Shown here in pieces: positions 8,110-17,030 of a DNA stretch of 64,000 nt. How positions within the stretch are numbered: position 1 is the first letter of the stretch; every line of letters starts with the position of its first letter. Source of the stretch: an uncultured Oscillibacter sp. (GTDB lineage: Bacteria; Bacillota; Clostridia; Oscillospirales; Oscillospiraceae); the NCBI GenBank assembly GCA_910587705.1, contig CAJUMX010000002.1, positions 186,001-250,000 on the forward strand. Direction: 5' to 3'. Under the pieces are notes generated by a model. It worked only from the letters and a program-made list of their open reading frames with translations. It did no database searches and was not told the DNA's origin. Made by a program: the position numbers and the translations under genes.

Positions 8110-9252
8110 TTATTGGCTTTCAAATGCCTTTGGGTCAAATATCTCGCAGGTTTCCCTGTCCAGCTCCGGGTGGGCATCCAGATAGCTCTCCGTGTACATA
8201 TCATGAAACAGGCCCTTCAAGCCCACTGGATTGACGGATATAATTTCCATGTCCGGGTAATGCTGTTCCGAGAATAATTTCAGCGCTTTGTAGCCCTTGA
8301 TCCATATTGAAATAAGGTGATTATCTGCAAAAGAATTCTGTTCGGCACCGTCATAGTGTCCGTTCATTGAACAGTCGCAGCCAACAAGCAAGAGCCGCTT
8401 TGGACGGGTATAAAGTGCGAAATGCAGCGCCTGAAAAATGATAGAATAATATCCCATCAACGGGTAATATGTAATATCCGCTTGAATGTCCCGGCTGGGC
8501 TCTCCGGTGAAAAATCTCCGCCCCTGATTCTCTTCGATCAAGTATTCCGGAAACCTGTCCGCCTCGTGGTTTTGCTCCATCCATTCGTTTCTCGCGAAGA
8601 ATTTTATAAAGGAATACTCTTTTAGGCGCTCACACCACTCCATACAATAATGACGCATAAAGCAATAGTCCAACTTGAGCCCCTCTTTTAAATAGCTTGA
8701 GTTCACGCCAATATGAGGAACTCCCTTACCCTGCGTGTAATGGTTCAGGCTTGGACCCGTCGCCACCACGGCAACTGTCCTCCCGCGATGACAGCCCTTG
8801 AACTCAGCGAAAGCCGCTTGGTGGATATCCCTCAGCTCATTTGCCTGACACATTGCGCACAGGGCGGAACTTGCCGTTGGGATTCGGTACGGATTATAGA
8901 TCACCTGGAGCATATCTAGCAGGTCCATCGGGTAAAACAAAATCTTATGAAAACCCGCTTTTTGACACGCATCATAGGCGGCTGGCTCGTTGTCCGATAT
9001 CACGCACAGCAAAACCGTCGCATCCGGCAGCAGCTTTGACCAGGTATCCAGACTTCGAATGGGCAGGCCTGTATTCAAAAAAATCCCGGCGTCTACCGCG
9101 GTAACCCGGCTGTTGGTTACGCCGTGGAGCTTAATATCTGGCTCTTGGGCCAGATAGGGAATCATAATCTTTCCGAGTCCGCCTGTTCCAAAGGCGATCA
9201 AATCTTTTCCCACCAGGTCCTCAATCAATCTTGGGTCCAGTTGAAGCATCAT
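8110..9252 (-). CDS. DUF115/MptE-like protein, probable Maf-type flagellin glycosyltransferase
   Basis: The 380-aa protein has two parts. Residues 15-110 form a Rossmann-like domain (LIAFGTGGLGKIMIPYL) like the sensing domains of sugar acetyltransferases. From about residue 158 it carries VAVVATGPSLNHY, the diagnostic motif of the DUF115/6-hydroxymethylpterin diphosphokinase MptE-like fold, followed by the acidic motif LLLVGCDCSM. In flagellated bacteria DUF115 proteins (Maf, motility-associated factors) transfer nonulosonic acids to flagellin, and the position beside pseB supports that. A GGGGGATTT ribosome-binding region precedes ATGATG at 9252. The transferase role is inferred from family and context; no lipid-carrier or membrane segment is visible. 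Confidence 0.62.
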   Translation of the reverse strand: MMLQLDPRLIEDLVGKDLIAFGTGGLGKIMIPYLAQEPDIKLHGVTNSRVTAVDAGIFLNTGLPIRSLDTWSKLLPDATVLLCVISDNEPAAYDACQKAGFHKILFYPMDLLDMLQVIYNPYRIPTASSALCAMCQANELRDIHQAAFAEFKGCHRGRTVAVVATGPSLNHYTQGKGVPHIGVNSSYLKEGLKLDYCFMRHYCMEWCERLKEYSFIKFFARNEWMEQNHEADRFPEYLIEENQGRRFFTGEPSRDIQADITYYPLMGYYSIIFQALHFALYTRPKRLLLVGCDCSMNGHYDGAEQNSFADNHLISIWIKGYKALKLFSEQHYPDMEIISVNPVGLKGLFHDMYTESYLDAHPELDRETCEIFDPKAFESQ

Positions 9253-9302
9253 AAATCCCCCTACTCCAGTTCTCGATCATAACTACAGGTTTTGTTCCCC
9301 AC

Positions 9303-9349
9303 GATTCTGCGGTAATGCCCGCAGAATCCATAGAGGGGCACCCCTCTAT
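9303..9349. repeat. Two adjacent perfect inverted repeats in the gap before luxC
   Basis: GATTCTGCGG (9303-9312) pairs with its complement at 9319-9328 around a 6-nt loop, and immediately beside it ATAGAGGGG (9330-9338) pairs with 9341-9349. Neither hairpin is followed by a T-run on either strand, so they do not look like standard intrinsic terminators. They could be a processing or pausing element between the LuxC block and the nonulosonate block. Confidence 0.6.
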
Positions 9350-9360
9350 AAAACATCTTC

Positions 9361-10578
9361 TCAGACAACCCGGATTACCCGGGTTAACCGCTCATACAAA
9401 TGATAGCCGTCCCAAATCAGGTCAAACTCCATGGTCTTTCCCAGGGGGACCACTCGGTCAATTCCCTTAAGTCCCGCATTCAGCAACGGCAGTAACCGCT
9501 CCTTTTCCCCGCCATAGGCCACGGTTTGGCACCGGGAGTCGCCGCAGAGGACCAACAGCTCCAAGATATCCTCACAGTCATACTCCAGAAAATATCCGGA
9601 ATTCCCGGTCCAATCCAGCAGGCTTCTATCCAACGCAGGTACTGTCATTCTAAAAATCAGATTATCCAACCGGGACTGAACGCGGACACCCTCCCGTTCC
9701 GCCGACAGCAAACAGGCCCTTGACAACTTGTCAATTCCCTGTACCGGCTGGAATTCATATCTGGCCTTCACCAGCTCATGAAGGGTTTCCCAAAAGACCT
9801 CCTTGGCCTCTGCTCCGCGGTTTCCCAACCACACAACAATTCGGGGGCTGGTGCAGGCGTTCTGGTCTGTCAGGAAGGTATCATTATAGAAAGCCTGGGC
9901 TGTACGGCGGCGGTCCGCCCTCTCCAAGTACCACTCGCTGTCAATCACCGCCAGGGAACATCGGTCCGCGAAGGTGATCTCCCCCGCCCTGGGGCCCAGA
10001 GGGGATTTTCGCAGTTCCGCAATGGTGGCGTCGCCGCCCCAGACGATTCTCGTATCCGCCAGGCGGGAGAGAAGATCATTGACCTCCCGATCCCGGTCAT
10101 AGCGAACCAGGCACACATAAGGTCGAAGGGCAGGATACCGCTCCAAAACAGCGTGAATTTGGGCGGCAATTCGTTCCGCCTGGGGAAAACGCTTGCTGGG
10201 GAGGCGAACTATATTGGCGTTTCCGGTCAACAGGCCCGCCGCCAGAGAGTAGGCGTAATTCACAGGGACGTTGGACGGCGCGATGTGAAACGCCGTACCC
10301 CGGCCCAGGTGAATCGTCCCCTCATCCTGAACAAACCGCGTTTTCAGCCCTTGGGTAGCGGCCTTTCGAACCCAGAAGGCAAACGTTACCTCCTCTGGAT
10401 ACGCTGCCCTGTCAGAGAGAATCGCCTTGGATACGTCGTTCCAAAACTCCAGTGTCTCTTCGTCAAAGGGAGACCGGACGGGCAGCGCGTTCATTCCAGC
10501 AACCGTCTCAGGGCTTCCGGTGAGATAAGTCAGCCGCTCTAAAACCGTCTGTTCCGTTTTACTGATAGCCTGCCGCAT
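9361..10578 (-). CDS. luxC: LuxC-family acyl reductase, copy 1
   Basis: LuxC takes an acyl group from LuxE or an acyl thioester and reduces it with NADPH to an aldehyde. This 405-aa protein has the aldehyde-dehydrogenase-like core of the family: HIAPSNVPVNYAYSL near residue 98, a nucleotide-binding segment GGDATIAEL near 181, and DQNACTSPR with the candidate catalytic Cys at residue 242. The C-terminus has GIDRVVPLGKTMEF. It overlaps the LuxE partner by 20 nt, so the two are translationally coupled. No luxAB luciferase genes are present, so the aldehyde is not for light; the cluster context suggests a glycan substituent. A second copy of the pair lies at 18617-20858. Confidence 0.85.
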   Translation of the reverse strand: MRQAISKTEQTVLERLTYLTGSPETVAGMNALPVRSPFDEETLEFWNDVSKAILSDRAAYPEEVTFAFWVRKAATQGLKTRFVQDEGTIHLGRGTAFHIAPSNVPVNYAYSLAAGLLTGNANIVRLPSKRFPQAERIAAQIHAVLERYPALRPYVCLVRYDRDREVNDLLSRLADTRIVWGGDATIAELRKSPLGPRAGEITFADRCSLAVIDSEWYLERADRRRTAQAFYNDTFLTDQNACTSPRIVVWLGNRGAEAKEVFWETLHELVKARYEFQPVQGIDKLSRACLLSAEREGVRVQSRLDNLIFRMTVPALDRSLLDWTGNSGYFLEYDCEDILELLVLCGDSRCQTVAYGGEKERLLPLLNAGLKGIDRVVPLGKTMEFDLIWDGYHLYERLTRVIRVV

Positions 10579-11647
10579 AGGTATCGCTGCACCCCCGTAG
10601 CTCCGCGTTTTTCAGTCTGCCGGTCACTTTAAAATATTTGCCCTTCCTGCCGCAGGGACAGTCGTCCTCCCCCAGCAGCACGCCCGCATCCTCCGTCAAC
10701 AGAGAGTGGCCCGGATAAGACTGGGGAATGGATGAGAGTACCTGCAAAATCCCCGGTTCCCCGATGCCGCATACGCCAAAATCCAGGGGCCGCCGGAGGA
10801 TTACGTCGGAAAAAACACTTGCGTGGAGGTGTCCCTCTTCGCACTCCATGTAAATACAGCCGGTCTGCTCAACCATGCCGTAATAATCGTGAATCCGCCC
10901 CAGGCCGCACACCTCCCGCAGGCGGCGGCGAAACTCCTGCTGGCTCACGGCCTCGCTTTGCAGCTTTTTCCAGCCGCCGCCGTGGATTAAAATGCAGTTC
11001 GACAGGTCAAAGGCCCTCCCACAGGTTTTCAGCCTTAGCAGCTCCTTGTAAAAATGCTGCCACACCATGAAGGTAAAGCCAAAGAGCAGGATGGTCTCTC
11101 CCCGGTAAGCATCCAGGAACTTCTCCAAGCCCTCCGCGTCCAGCCGCATCTCGTCGTCCAGTGCGTAAAACTTCTTTGTCCCGAATATCGAAAAGCCCAA
11201 AATTCCCGCTCCCCGGGCGGAGAACATCCGACGGTCCTTCACTACCGATGGACAGTCGAGAATTACCATGGGCATCCGGCCGGAGCCGGTGAAGCTGGAC
11301 ACGATTTTCACCAGCGCCTTCTGCTGGTTCGCAGCGGTGGTCCGGTCCAGGTAAATTTTGGACACCGCCTGCCCGCTGGTACCGGAAGAGGTCATGGTCT
11401 TTGCCACCGCTTCCGTGGGAACGCTCCGCAACGTCAGTTCCTTGAACAGGCGCACGGGAAGGAAGGGGATCGCCTCAAGGCTGGACGCGCCAGAATCTTG
11501 GAACACACCGTCCAGAATCCGGGCGTAGGCCGGGCAGTTCTCCCGGTGATACCGGGTAAGCGCCTTCATCCGGTGGAGCAGCAGCGCCTCCTTTTCCTCT
11601 TTGCAGAGGGAGTAGGGCCCGGTTTGTAAAAATGTATCAAATTCCAT
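10559..11647 (-). CDS. luxE: LuxE-family acyl-protein synthetase, copy 1
   Basis: LuxE activates a carboxylic acid with ATP as an acyl-adenylate, binds it on its own cysteine and passes it to LuxC. The protein (362 aa) has FLPVRLFKE near residue 62, the adenylation loop TMTSSGTSGQ near 84-93, GFTFMVWQH, YYGMVEQTG and the C-terminal EDDCPCGRKGKYFK with cysteines near 330-332. The start at 11647 is preferred because AAAGGGGG lies just upstream; the ATGs at 11668/11665 lack this. Its last codons overlap the start of luxC. A ~125-nt stretch upstream holds only a short gene-start remnant. The acid substrate cannot be read from the sequence. Confidence 0.85.
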   Translation of the reverse strand: MEFDTFLQTGPYSLCKEEKEALLLHRMKALTRYHRENCPAYARILDGVFQDSGASSLEAIPFLPVRLFKELTLRSVPTEAVAKTMTSSGTSGQAVSKIYLDRTTAANQQKALVKIVSSFTGSGRMPMVILDCPSVVKDRRMFSARGAGILGFSIFGTKKFYALDDEMRLDAEGLEKFLDAYRGETILLFGFTFMVWQHFYKELLRLKTCGRAFDLSNCILIHGGGWKKLQSEAVSQQEFRRRLREVCGLGRIHDYYGMVEQTGCIYMECEEGHLHASVFSDVILRRPLDFGVCGIGEPGILQVLSSIPQSYPGHSLLTEDAGVLLGEDDCPCGRKGKYFKVTGRLKNAELRGCSDTYAAGYQ

Positions 11648-11772
11648 TTGCGGCCCCCTTTCCATCATTCTCCGGAACCTGTTCCGCTTTCACGGCTATT
11701 TCACAGGCATCCGTGTCCGCTGCCGTCGCCTAGAACAATATCCTGGTTTATGATTCTCGTAAATTCTTCTTC

Positions 11773-11844
11773 TCAGGAATACGACCGTCCAAACACCAAA
11801 TTCGTCTCTCCCCGACCGTTCTTTTGAATGATAACTTTCTTCAT
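11773..11844 (-). other. Possible gene-start remnant (23 codons with a good ribosome-binding site)
   Basis: In the ~230-nt gap between the thioesterase gene and luxE, GAGGAGG precedes an ATG at 11844 that opens MKKVIIQKNGRGETNLVF and stops after 23 codons. The first residues resemble the start of larger dehydrogenase-type proteins, but the match is too short to name. It may be a truncated gene start or a real micropeptide. The rest of the gap shows no convincing promoter or terminator. Confidence 0.3.
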
Positions 11845-11880
11845 ACCGCGCTATACCTCCTCAAAATATCCACGCTCTGG

Positions 11881-12567
11881 TTAGCAAGAACAAATTTTCT
11901 CCGCCACTTCTTTGCGGTATTCCGTAATAAAAAAGTGATTCCCTTCAAATTCCACAAACTCACACTCACCTTGAAAGTACCGCTTCCAAGCCTGCATTTC
12001 CTCCAGGGTAAGGTCCTGGTTTCCATAAAGTCCCGTCAGGGGAATTTCACTGGCAAGGGTCAGCTTGTCGAAATCATAATTCGTAATCAATGTATAATCC
12101 GCTCGGTACAGCGGGAGATACACCCGCCAGAAGGTCCGGTTGTTCCGCAGCACATCCGGCACGCCTCCTAGAGAAAGGGTCCGCTCTTTGACCCACTCGT
12201 CCGCCTCATCGCCTTGAAAACGCAGCAGCTCCCGCTTTACAGCCGGTCCATGGGCCGCCAGAAATACACGCTTGGGCAAGGGCAGCTCCCCCGCCTGGAG
12301 AATTCGGGCCAGTGTCTCCGCCGCCGCGACGCTTCCCATGCTGTAGCCAAACAGGGCATAATCCTCCCCAGGGCGGTATAGCTGCTTAACCGCGGCGTAC
12401 AGGTCCTCCACTAACTGGTTGAAGTCCTGGTAAAGGGGTTCTTTGTGCCGGGCGCCGTGGCCTGCATACTCCAGTCCCGTCAGCTCTACAGAGGGGCCCA
12501 GCCAAGGGTCCAGCTGATGAAAAAAGTCTGCCGTTCCCCCTGCGCAGGGAAAACAGAAAAGCCGCAT
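11881..12567 (-). CDS. Type II thioesterase (GrsT/TesA-like alpha/beta hydrolase)
   Basis: This 228-aa protein is a compact external thioesterase: it opens with LFCFPCAGG (oxyanion loop), has the nucleophile elbow GYSMGS with Ser at about residue 76, LYGNQDLT with a candidate acidic residue, and EGNHFF with the C-terminal His. Such enzymes release acyl groups from carrier proteins, either as product or as editing. It ends the ACP/AMP-ligase group and sits just upstream of LuxE, so it could supply the free acid that LuxE then activates, a job analogous to LuxD in luminous bacteria. That analogy is inferred; LuxD belongs to a different hydrolase family. Confidence 0.82.
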   Translation of the reverse strand: MRLFCFPCAGGTADFFHQLDPWLGPSVELTGLEYAGHGARHKEPLYQDFNQLVEDLYAAVKQLYRPGEDYALFGYSMGSVAAAETLARILQAGELPLPKRVFLAAHGPAVKRELLRFQGDEADEWVKERTLSLGGVPDVLRNNRTFWRVYLPLYRADYTLITNYDFDKLTLASEIPLTGLYGNQDLTLEEMQAWKRYFQGECEFVEFEGNHFFITEYRKEVAEKICSC

Positions 12568-12587
12568 GGGGTCACACTCCTAACCGC

Positions 12588-13994
12588 TCAAGCATAGTAC
12601 TCCTCCAGCTTCCGGTAAAGCGTTTTGCCAGAATCGCTTTTTGGAATCTCGTCCAAGCAGACGACCCGGAACGCCGAGGAATTCAGCTGGGTTTTGTGAA
12701 TCAAAAATTCCTTCACGTCCTCTGCCCGCTCCTGGTCCGTAATAAATACATAAAGCCGGTCGTCTGCCCCCGCACTGGCACATTCCAGAGCCGGAAATCT
12801 CCCTTTCACCAGGGCATCCACCTCGTCCAGGTTCACGCGGTTCCCATATATCTTCAAAAAGCGCTTCTTACGGCCGGTAATGTAGTAATAGCCGTCCTCG
12901 TCAAACCGCGCCATATCTCCGGTTCGGAGGACTCCGCCCCACTCATCGCCCTTACGCAGGTCCTCGCCCCTCTCCGCATAGCCCAGAGCCACGTTGGGCC
13001 CCTCATAAATCAGCTCGCCAGAGACGCCGGGGACGGTGATTTCCCGGTCCTCCTCGTCTACCAGGTGGAACTTTCCACCGGGAATGGCAATTCCCATGGA
13101 GCCACACTTCTCCGCCGCCTTCTCCGGCGGCAGATAGCCCATCCGGGCCGTGGCCTCGCACTGGCCATACATAACAACAAATCGCCGCCCCGCCGCCAAA
13201 GCCTCTCCAGCAAGCTTCTCATGCAGCGCTGGGGAAAGTTTTCCTCCCGCCTGGGTCATAGTCCGGAGGGAGGGCAGGTCCATCCGCTGAAAGCGCATCC
13301 GGTCCAGCATCTCGTAGGTATAGGGCACGCCGCCGAAGGAGGTGGCCCCCGCCTCCTGGAAGAAAGACCAGAATTCCCGCCGCGTCAGGGACTTATCCGT
13401 GACCAGCAGGGTTGCCCCTGCCAGCAGGTGACTGTTTATGATGGAGAGGCCGTAGGTATAATTCATGGGCAGGGTGGTAATGGGCCGCTCGGTCTCATCC
13501 AGCTCCAGGTACGCCGCGATGGACTTCGCATTTGCCTGGATATTTGTGCGACTTTGGCGAACAAACTTTGGACTTCCGGTAGAGCCGGAGGTCGTCAGAA
13601 GAAGAGCCAGCTCCGGGTGAAGGGGATATTCCGTTTCGTAGCAGGTCTGCAGGAGACGATACCCAAACGCGTCGTATACCGGCGTCAGGTCCGGGAAGGG
13701 GATACCCTCCGGCGCCCACAAGTACGCCGGACGGTAGACCGCCAAAAGACCCTCCAAGGCTTCCCTGTTCACATGGCTGTTCAGTAGCAGGGGGACCATT
13801 CCGCCATTCAGCATCCCGGTATAGCCCACCAGTGCGCCAATCTCGTTTCGGCAGAGGAGAAACGCCAAACAGCGGCGTCCCGCCGCCTCCGCCACAAGCC
13901 GGCCCTCTTTATCCAAGGCCTCGTATGTCAGAGACTTTCCGTATTCATCCAGTATGGCGGTGTAATTGCCGTATTTTTGGAAATCCCAGATCAT
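12588..13994 (-). CDS. AMP-forming acyl/aminoacyl ligase (ANL superfamily)
   Basis: A 468-aa adenylate-forming enzyme with the P-loop TTSGSTGSPK at residues 134-143, YGQCEATARMGYLP (A5 motif), TGDMARFDEDGYYYITGR (A7/A8) and a C-terminal KSDSGKTLYRK with the catalytic Lys near residue 457. It lacks a fused carrier or condensation domain, so it probably loads an acid onto the free-standing ACP encoded two genes upstream. GGGAGGAACT precedes its ATG. Pairing with the ACP, the methyltransferase between them and the thioesterase downstream suggests a small acyl-carrier-bound modification route. The acid substrate is unknown. Confidence 0.83.
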   Translation of the reverse strand: MIWDFQKYGNYTAILDEYGKSLTYEALDKEGRLVAEAAGRRCLAFLLCRNEIGALVGYTGMLNGGMVPLLLNSHVNREALEGLLAVYRPAYLWAPEGIPFPDLTPVYDAFGYRLLQTCYETEYPLHPELALLLTTSGSTGSPKFVRQSRTNIQANAKSIAAYLELDETERPITTLPMNYTYGLSIINSHLLAGATLLVTDKSLTRREFWSFFQEAGATSFGGVPYTYEMLDRMRFQRMDLPSLRTMTQAGGKLSPALHEKLAGEALAAGRRFVVMYGQCEATARMGYLPPEKAAEKCGSMGIAIPGGKFHLVDEEDREITVPGVSGELIYEGPNVALGYAERGEDLRKGDEWGGVLRTGDMARFDEDGYYYITGRKKRFLKIYGNRVNLDEVDALVKGRFPALECASAGADDRLYVFITDQERAEDVKEFLIHKTQLNSSAFRVVCLDEIPKSDSGKTLYRKLEEYYA

Positions 13995-14023
13995 AGTTCC
14001 TCCCTACAGGGCAGCCGTCCCGC

Positions 14024-14857
14024 TTAACGGTAGGGCTTTTGCTTCCAATAGTCCACAAATTTATCGGAGAATGCCCACTCTCCTGGAATCATCGGCGCTT
14101 TGCTTTTCAGCTGCTCAAAACGATGCCGGTCTTTGAAGAAAAACCACATACGCGCCTCCACATGGTAGGCACAGCCTACAAAGCCGTACTGCCCAAACAG
14201 CAGCGCCATGCTTTTGTTTGTCCACAGCGTACAGTGCCCGCTTAAAAGATAAAACCATTCCGGGTCCCGAGGGACCTCCTCACAGACCAACGTATGGACG
14301 CAAAGCGTCCCCTTATCCTTCAGAAGGCCAATGATTTCATCGGCATCGGGCCTGCCCAGCAGATGCTCAAATACAGAGCAGGAGAAAACGGCGTCAAAGC
14401 TGCCGGGCTTCATCTCCTCGTCGCTTAAATAATCGCTGGGTCCTTCCGGTCGCATGTATTTATCATATTTCAGGAGTTCGCAGAGACAAGTGTCCTCCCC
14501 ACGGACACGCATTTCATTTTGCACATAGGCTGATAGCTTGCCGTCCCCGCAGCCGTAGTCCACAAGGCACATTCCCGGCTCCCATACGCCCTGTATGGCC
14601 ATGTCCGCAAAGAGTTTTGCCTGACACTTCAACCGCTCAACCCAATGAGGGTCTACACCGCGGTTTTCGTCTGTTCCCTGATAGCTCTTGTGCTCGTCGT
14701 TTAGGCTTACCAGCTGGCTATCTGTCATCTCATATACGGTCTGGCAGAGCACCAGCCCGCAGTTCTCGCAGCGCACATATTTCCATTCCGGCTCCTCCGG
14801 CCGCATCTTCTTTTGCAAATAGTCCTTCATTTCAGCGCCGCAAACAAAGCACTTCAT
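14024..14857 (-). CDS. Class I SAM-dependent methyltransferase with N-terminal zinc-ribbon-like motif
   Basis: The 277-aa protein opens with CFVCGAEM and a second pair CENCGLVLC around residues 30-38, forming a four-cysteine zinc-binding unit. This is followed by a Rossmann methyltransferase core with LVDYGCGDGKLS (SAM-binding motif I) near residue 98 and FDAVFSCSVFEHL near 160. This layout resembles the C-methyltransferases of deoxysugar pathways, though those usually add a C-terminal domain. The gene sits between the ACP and the AMP-forming ligase with gaps of about 15-30 nt, so its substrate may be carrier-bound. AGGAGGAACCGGGG precedes the start. Confidence 0.72.
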   Translation of the reverse strand: MKCFVCGAEMKDYLQKKMRPEEPEWKYVRCENCGLVLCQTVYEMTDSQLVSLNDEHKSYQGTDENRGVDPHWVERLKCQAKLFADMAIQGVWEPGMCLVDYGCGDGKLSAYVQNEMRVRGEDTCLCELLKYDKYMRPEGPSDYLSDEEMKPGSFDAVFSCSVFEHLLGRPDADEIIGLLKDKGTLCVHTLVCEEVPRDPEWFYLLSGHCTLWTNKSMALLFGQYGFVGCAYHVEARMWFFFKDRHRFEQLKSKAPMIPGEWAFSDKFVDYWKQKPYR

Positions 14858-14873
14858 CCCCGGTTCCTCCTAG

Positions 14874-15113
14874 TTAAAACGCAATTCCGTAATTCTTTTC
14901 GAGAATTTCTTTGCCCTTTTCATAGGAGCTGAAATCAATAATATCGTCTGTGTCCATCATGATGTCAAACGCGTCCTCCAGCGTAGCCACCAGTCCCATG
15001 TGGCCTACGGAGTCCCACTGGTCGGTTCCTTGATACTCCAGGCCAGGGAGCTGATCCACCGTGATTTCCAAAGCCTCTACAAAGGCTTGGTCGTACTTTT
15101 CCAAATTCGTCAT
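14874..15113 (-). CDS. Acyl carrier protein
   Basis: A 79-aa acidic helical protein with the phosphopantetheine attachment motif DQWDSVGHMGLV, Ser at residue 35, matching carrier proteins of secondary and glycan pathways more than housekeeping AcpP (which has DSLD). It would hold an acyl group loaded by the AMP-forming ligase and act with the methyltransferase, thioesterase and TPP enzyme. The start at 15113 is set by AAAGGTGATTGTT; the open frame extends upstream but overlaps nothing recognisable. No dedicated phosphopantetheinyl transferase is in the window. Confidence 0.87.
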   Translation of the reverse strand: MTNLEKYDQAFVEALEITVDQLPGLEYQGTDQWDSVGHMGLVATLEDAFDIMMDTDDIIDFSSYEKGKEILEKNYGIAF

Positions 15114-15144
15114 AACAATCACCTTTTTCTTGATAACATTTCCG

Positions 15145-16953
15145 TCACACCGGCGTTCCGGAGCTCTCCTCCAGCGGTTCCACAATCATCTCCCGGAAGA
15201 AGGTCTCTCGATCCAGGAAGGGAGACTGGTCCTCGATGGGGCGGAACCCAAATTTCCGCTTTCCGTAAGTCACCAGGCCGCTATGGAGATCGAACTGGTT
15301 CGGATCGCACATGACCTCGCAGATGAGGGGACCTTGGGCGCTTACAATTTTTTCAATGGCCTCGTCAATGCCGGCCGTATTTTCCGCCTTGCAGTAGGGT
15401 ATGCCAAAGGCGGCGGCAATCTTTCCGTAATCCGGGAAATCCACGCCGTTGCCAGGATCTGTACCGATGGTTTTCCCCCGGAAGTGGGCCCGCTGACCGT
15501 GACGGACGCCGGAATATCCGTTGTTGTTCATAATAACAATTTTTACATCGAACTGGTTCCGTACCAGAGTTTGCAGCTCCTGGAGATTCATCATAAAGGA
15601 GCCGTCCCCTGTATAGGAAATCACCGGCCCCTCCGCCAGAGGGGCGGCCCCTAGAGCCCCTGGCAGGGAGTAGCCCATCTCACCCTGCGCAAAGGAGTGG
15701 AGCAGACGATCCGTTTCCTTGACCCTGGTGGATGCGGAGGCTACAATTCCGGTCAGCCCTGCGTCTGAAACATAAACGCTATGCTCTGGCATTTTCATGG
15801 ACAGACGTTCCATAAACACCTTTAAATCCACGAGATGTCCGCCGTCGCTCCACTGGCTCTGATGGCGGAAAATCTCCCGCCAGTGCCGGCACGTGTCCAA
15901 CCACGAAGCCGGCGACTGAGGAAGCTCCATGGCGTTCATCTTCGTCAAAAAGTCCTTTGCGTCTCCGTGAACAAAGCGGTCTATGCAAACGCCCTTTTTC
16001 GCGTGCTCTACCTCGTCAATATCCACTGCGATGATCTCGGCCGCCCGGGCAAACCTTTCCCGCTCTGGTCCCGTCGTATCGGTGGAGAGCCGGCAGCCTA
16101 CGCTGATCACCAAATCAGAATTCTGGATGGTAAAATTCGCGTAGCGATTCGACCCGCCCATCCAGGCCGCAACGCCCATATTCAAATCGTGTTCATAGGG
16201 GAAGAGGTCATAGGAAAACCGGGTGAACACCACGGGCACTCGAGTCTTTTCCGCAAAGCGCCGCAGCTCCGCCTTTGCACCGGCGCTGCATACGCCGTGT
16301 CCGGCCAAAATCACCGGACGTTGGGCACGTGCAATAGCCTCCGCCGTAAAGCGCAGATCCTCCCCGGAGGCTCGGGGCATTTCCTCCGCCTCCGGCACGT
16401 ATCGCTCCAGCTGCTCCTCATTCACCATGCTGTTTTGTACGTCTAGCGGAACATCCACCCAAACAGGCCCCTTCCGGCCCGATTTCGCCTGATAAATCGC
16501 CTGATCCAGACAGCAGGCAATGTTCTCCGCCCGCTCCACCGTCACCGCGAACTTGGTAATGGGCTTCATGATCGTCTCGATGTCCGCCTCCTGCACCCCC
16601 ACCTGACGCAGGGGAAGTCCGGACTGCTTGATCGTCTGGGTATAGGTCTGCTGTCCCGAGATGAAGATACAGGGGATGCTGTCCTGCCAAGCGTGGAGCA
16701 CGCCAGTCATGGTATTGGTTCCGGCACAGCCTGTCGTAACCAGGCAAGCCCCGAAATGCTCGTTGTAAAGCGCGTATGTCAGCGCAGCCATGGAAGCTGC
16801 CTGCTCATGGTGCATCGCAATGGGCTGGAGTTCGCTTCTTCGCAGTGCGTCCGTCAAATACACGCACTGTCCTCCGGGAACATAGAACAGATGGCGGACC
16901 CCTTCCTCATAAATCCGTTTCATGATGTAGTCCGCTACTCGAATCATCGCCAT
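15145..16953 (-). CDS. Acetolactate-synthase-like thiamine diphosphate enzyme
   Basis: A 602-aa protein with the three domains of the acetolactate synthase/pyruvate oxidase family. The N-terminal domain has the catalytic Glu in MHHEQAA (residue 50); the central domain carries VILAGHGVCSAG near 214; the C-terminal domain has the TPP/Mg motif GDGSFMMN (449-456) ending in NNNGYSG. It would decarboxylate a 2-keto acid and join the fragment to an aldehyde or keto acid. No regulatory small subunit or other branched-chain amino acid gene is near, and the context is glycan/acyl genes, so a role in building a carbon-chain substituent is more likely than in isoleucine/valine synthesis. AAGGAGAGAATT precedes the ATG at 16953. 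Confidence 0.8.
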   Translation of the reverse strand: MAMIRVADYIMKRIYEEGVRHLFYVPGGQCVYLTDALRRSELQPIAMHHEQAASMAALTYALYNEHFGACLVTTGCAGTNTMTGVLHAWQDSIPCIFISGQQTYTQTIKQSGLPLRQVGVQEADIETIMKPITKFAVTVERAENIACCLDQAIYQAKSGRKGPVWVDVPLDVQNSMVNEEQLERYVPEAEEMPRASGEDLRFTAEAIARAQRPVILAGHGVCSAGAKAELRRFAEKTRVPVVFTRFSYDLFPYEHDLNMGVAAWMGGSNRYANFTIQNSDLVISVGCRLSTDTTGPERERFARAAEIIAVDIDEVEHAKKGVCIDRFVHGDAKDFLTKMNAMELPQSPASWLDTCRHWREIFRHQSQWSDGGHLVDLKVFMERLSMKMPEHSVYVSDAGLTGIVASASTRVKETDRLLHSFAQGEMGYSLPGALGAAPLAEGPVISYTGDGSFMMNLQELQTLVRNQFDVKIVIMNNNGYSGVRHGQRAHFRGKTIGTDPGNGVDFPDYGKIAAAFGIPYCKAENTAGIDEAIEKIVSAQGPLICEVMCDPNQFDLHSGLVTYGKRKFGFRPIEDQSPFLDRETFFREMIVEPLEESSGTPV

Positions 16954-17030
16954 AATTCTCTCCTTGCCGCAGTACCGCCTGTTGTTACAAAAACCGTCAT
17001 ATCCTAAGGTCCAGAGGACGGCACGCCGCT

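Noticed and set aside
9361..12567. A bioluminescence (lux) operon
   Set aside because: LuxC, LuxE and a thioesterase resemble the fatty acid reductase complex, but no luciferase (luxAB) gene is present and the neighbours are glycan genes.
15145..16953. Housekeeping acetolactate synthase (ilvB)
   Set aside because: No small subunit or other branched-chain genes are adjacent, and it is embedded among ACP, aldolase and LuxE/LuxC genes; leu genes lie 45 kb away.
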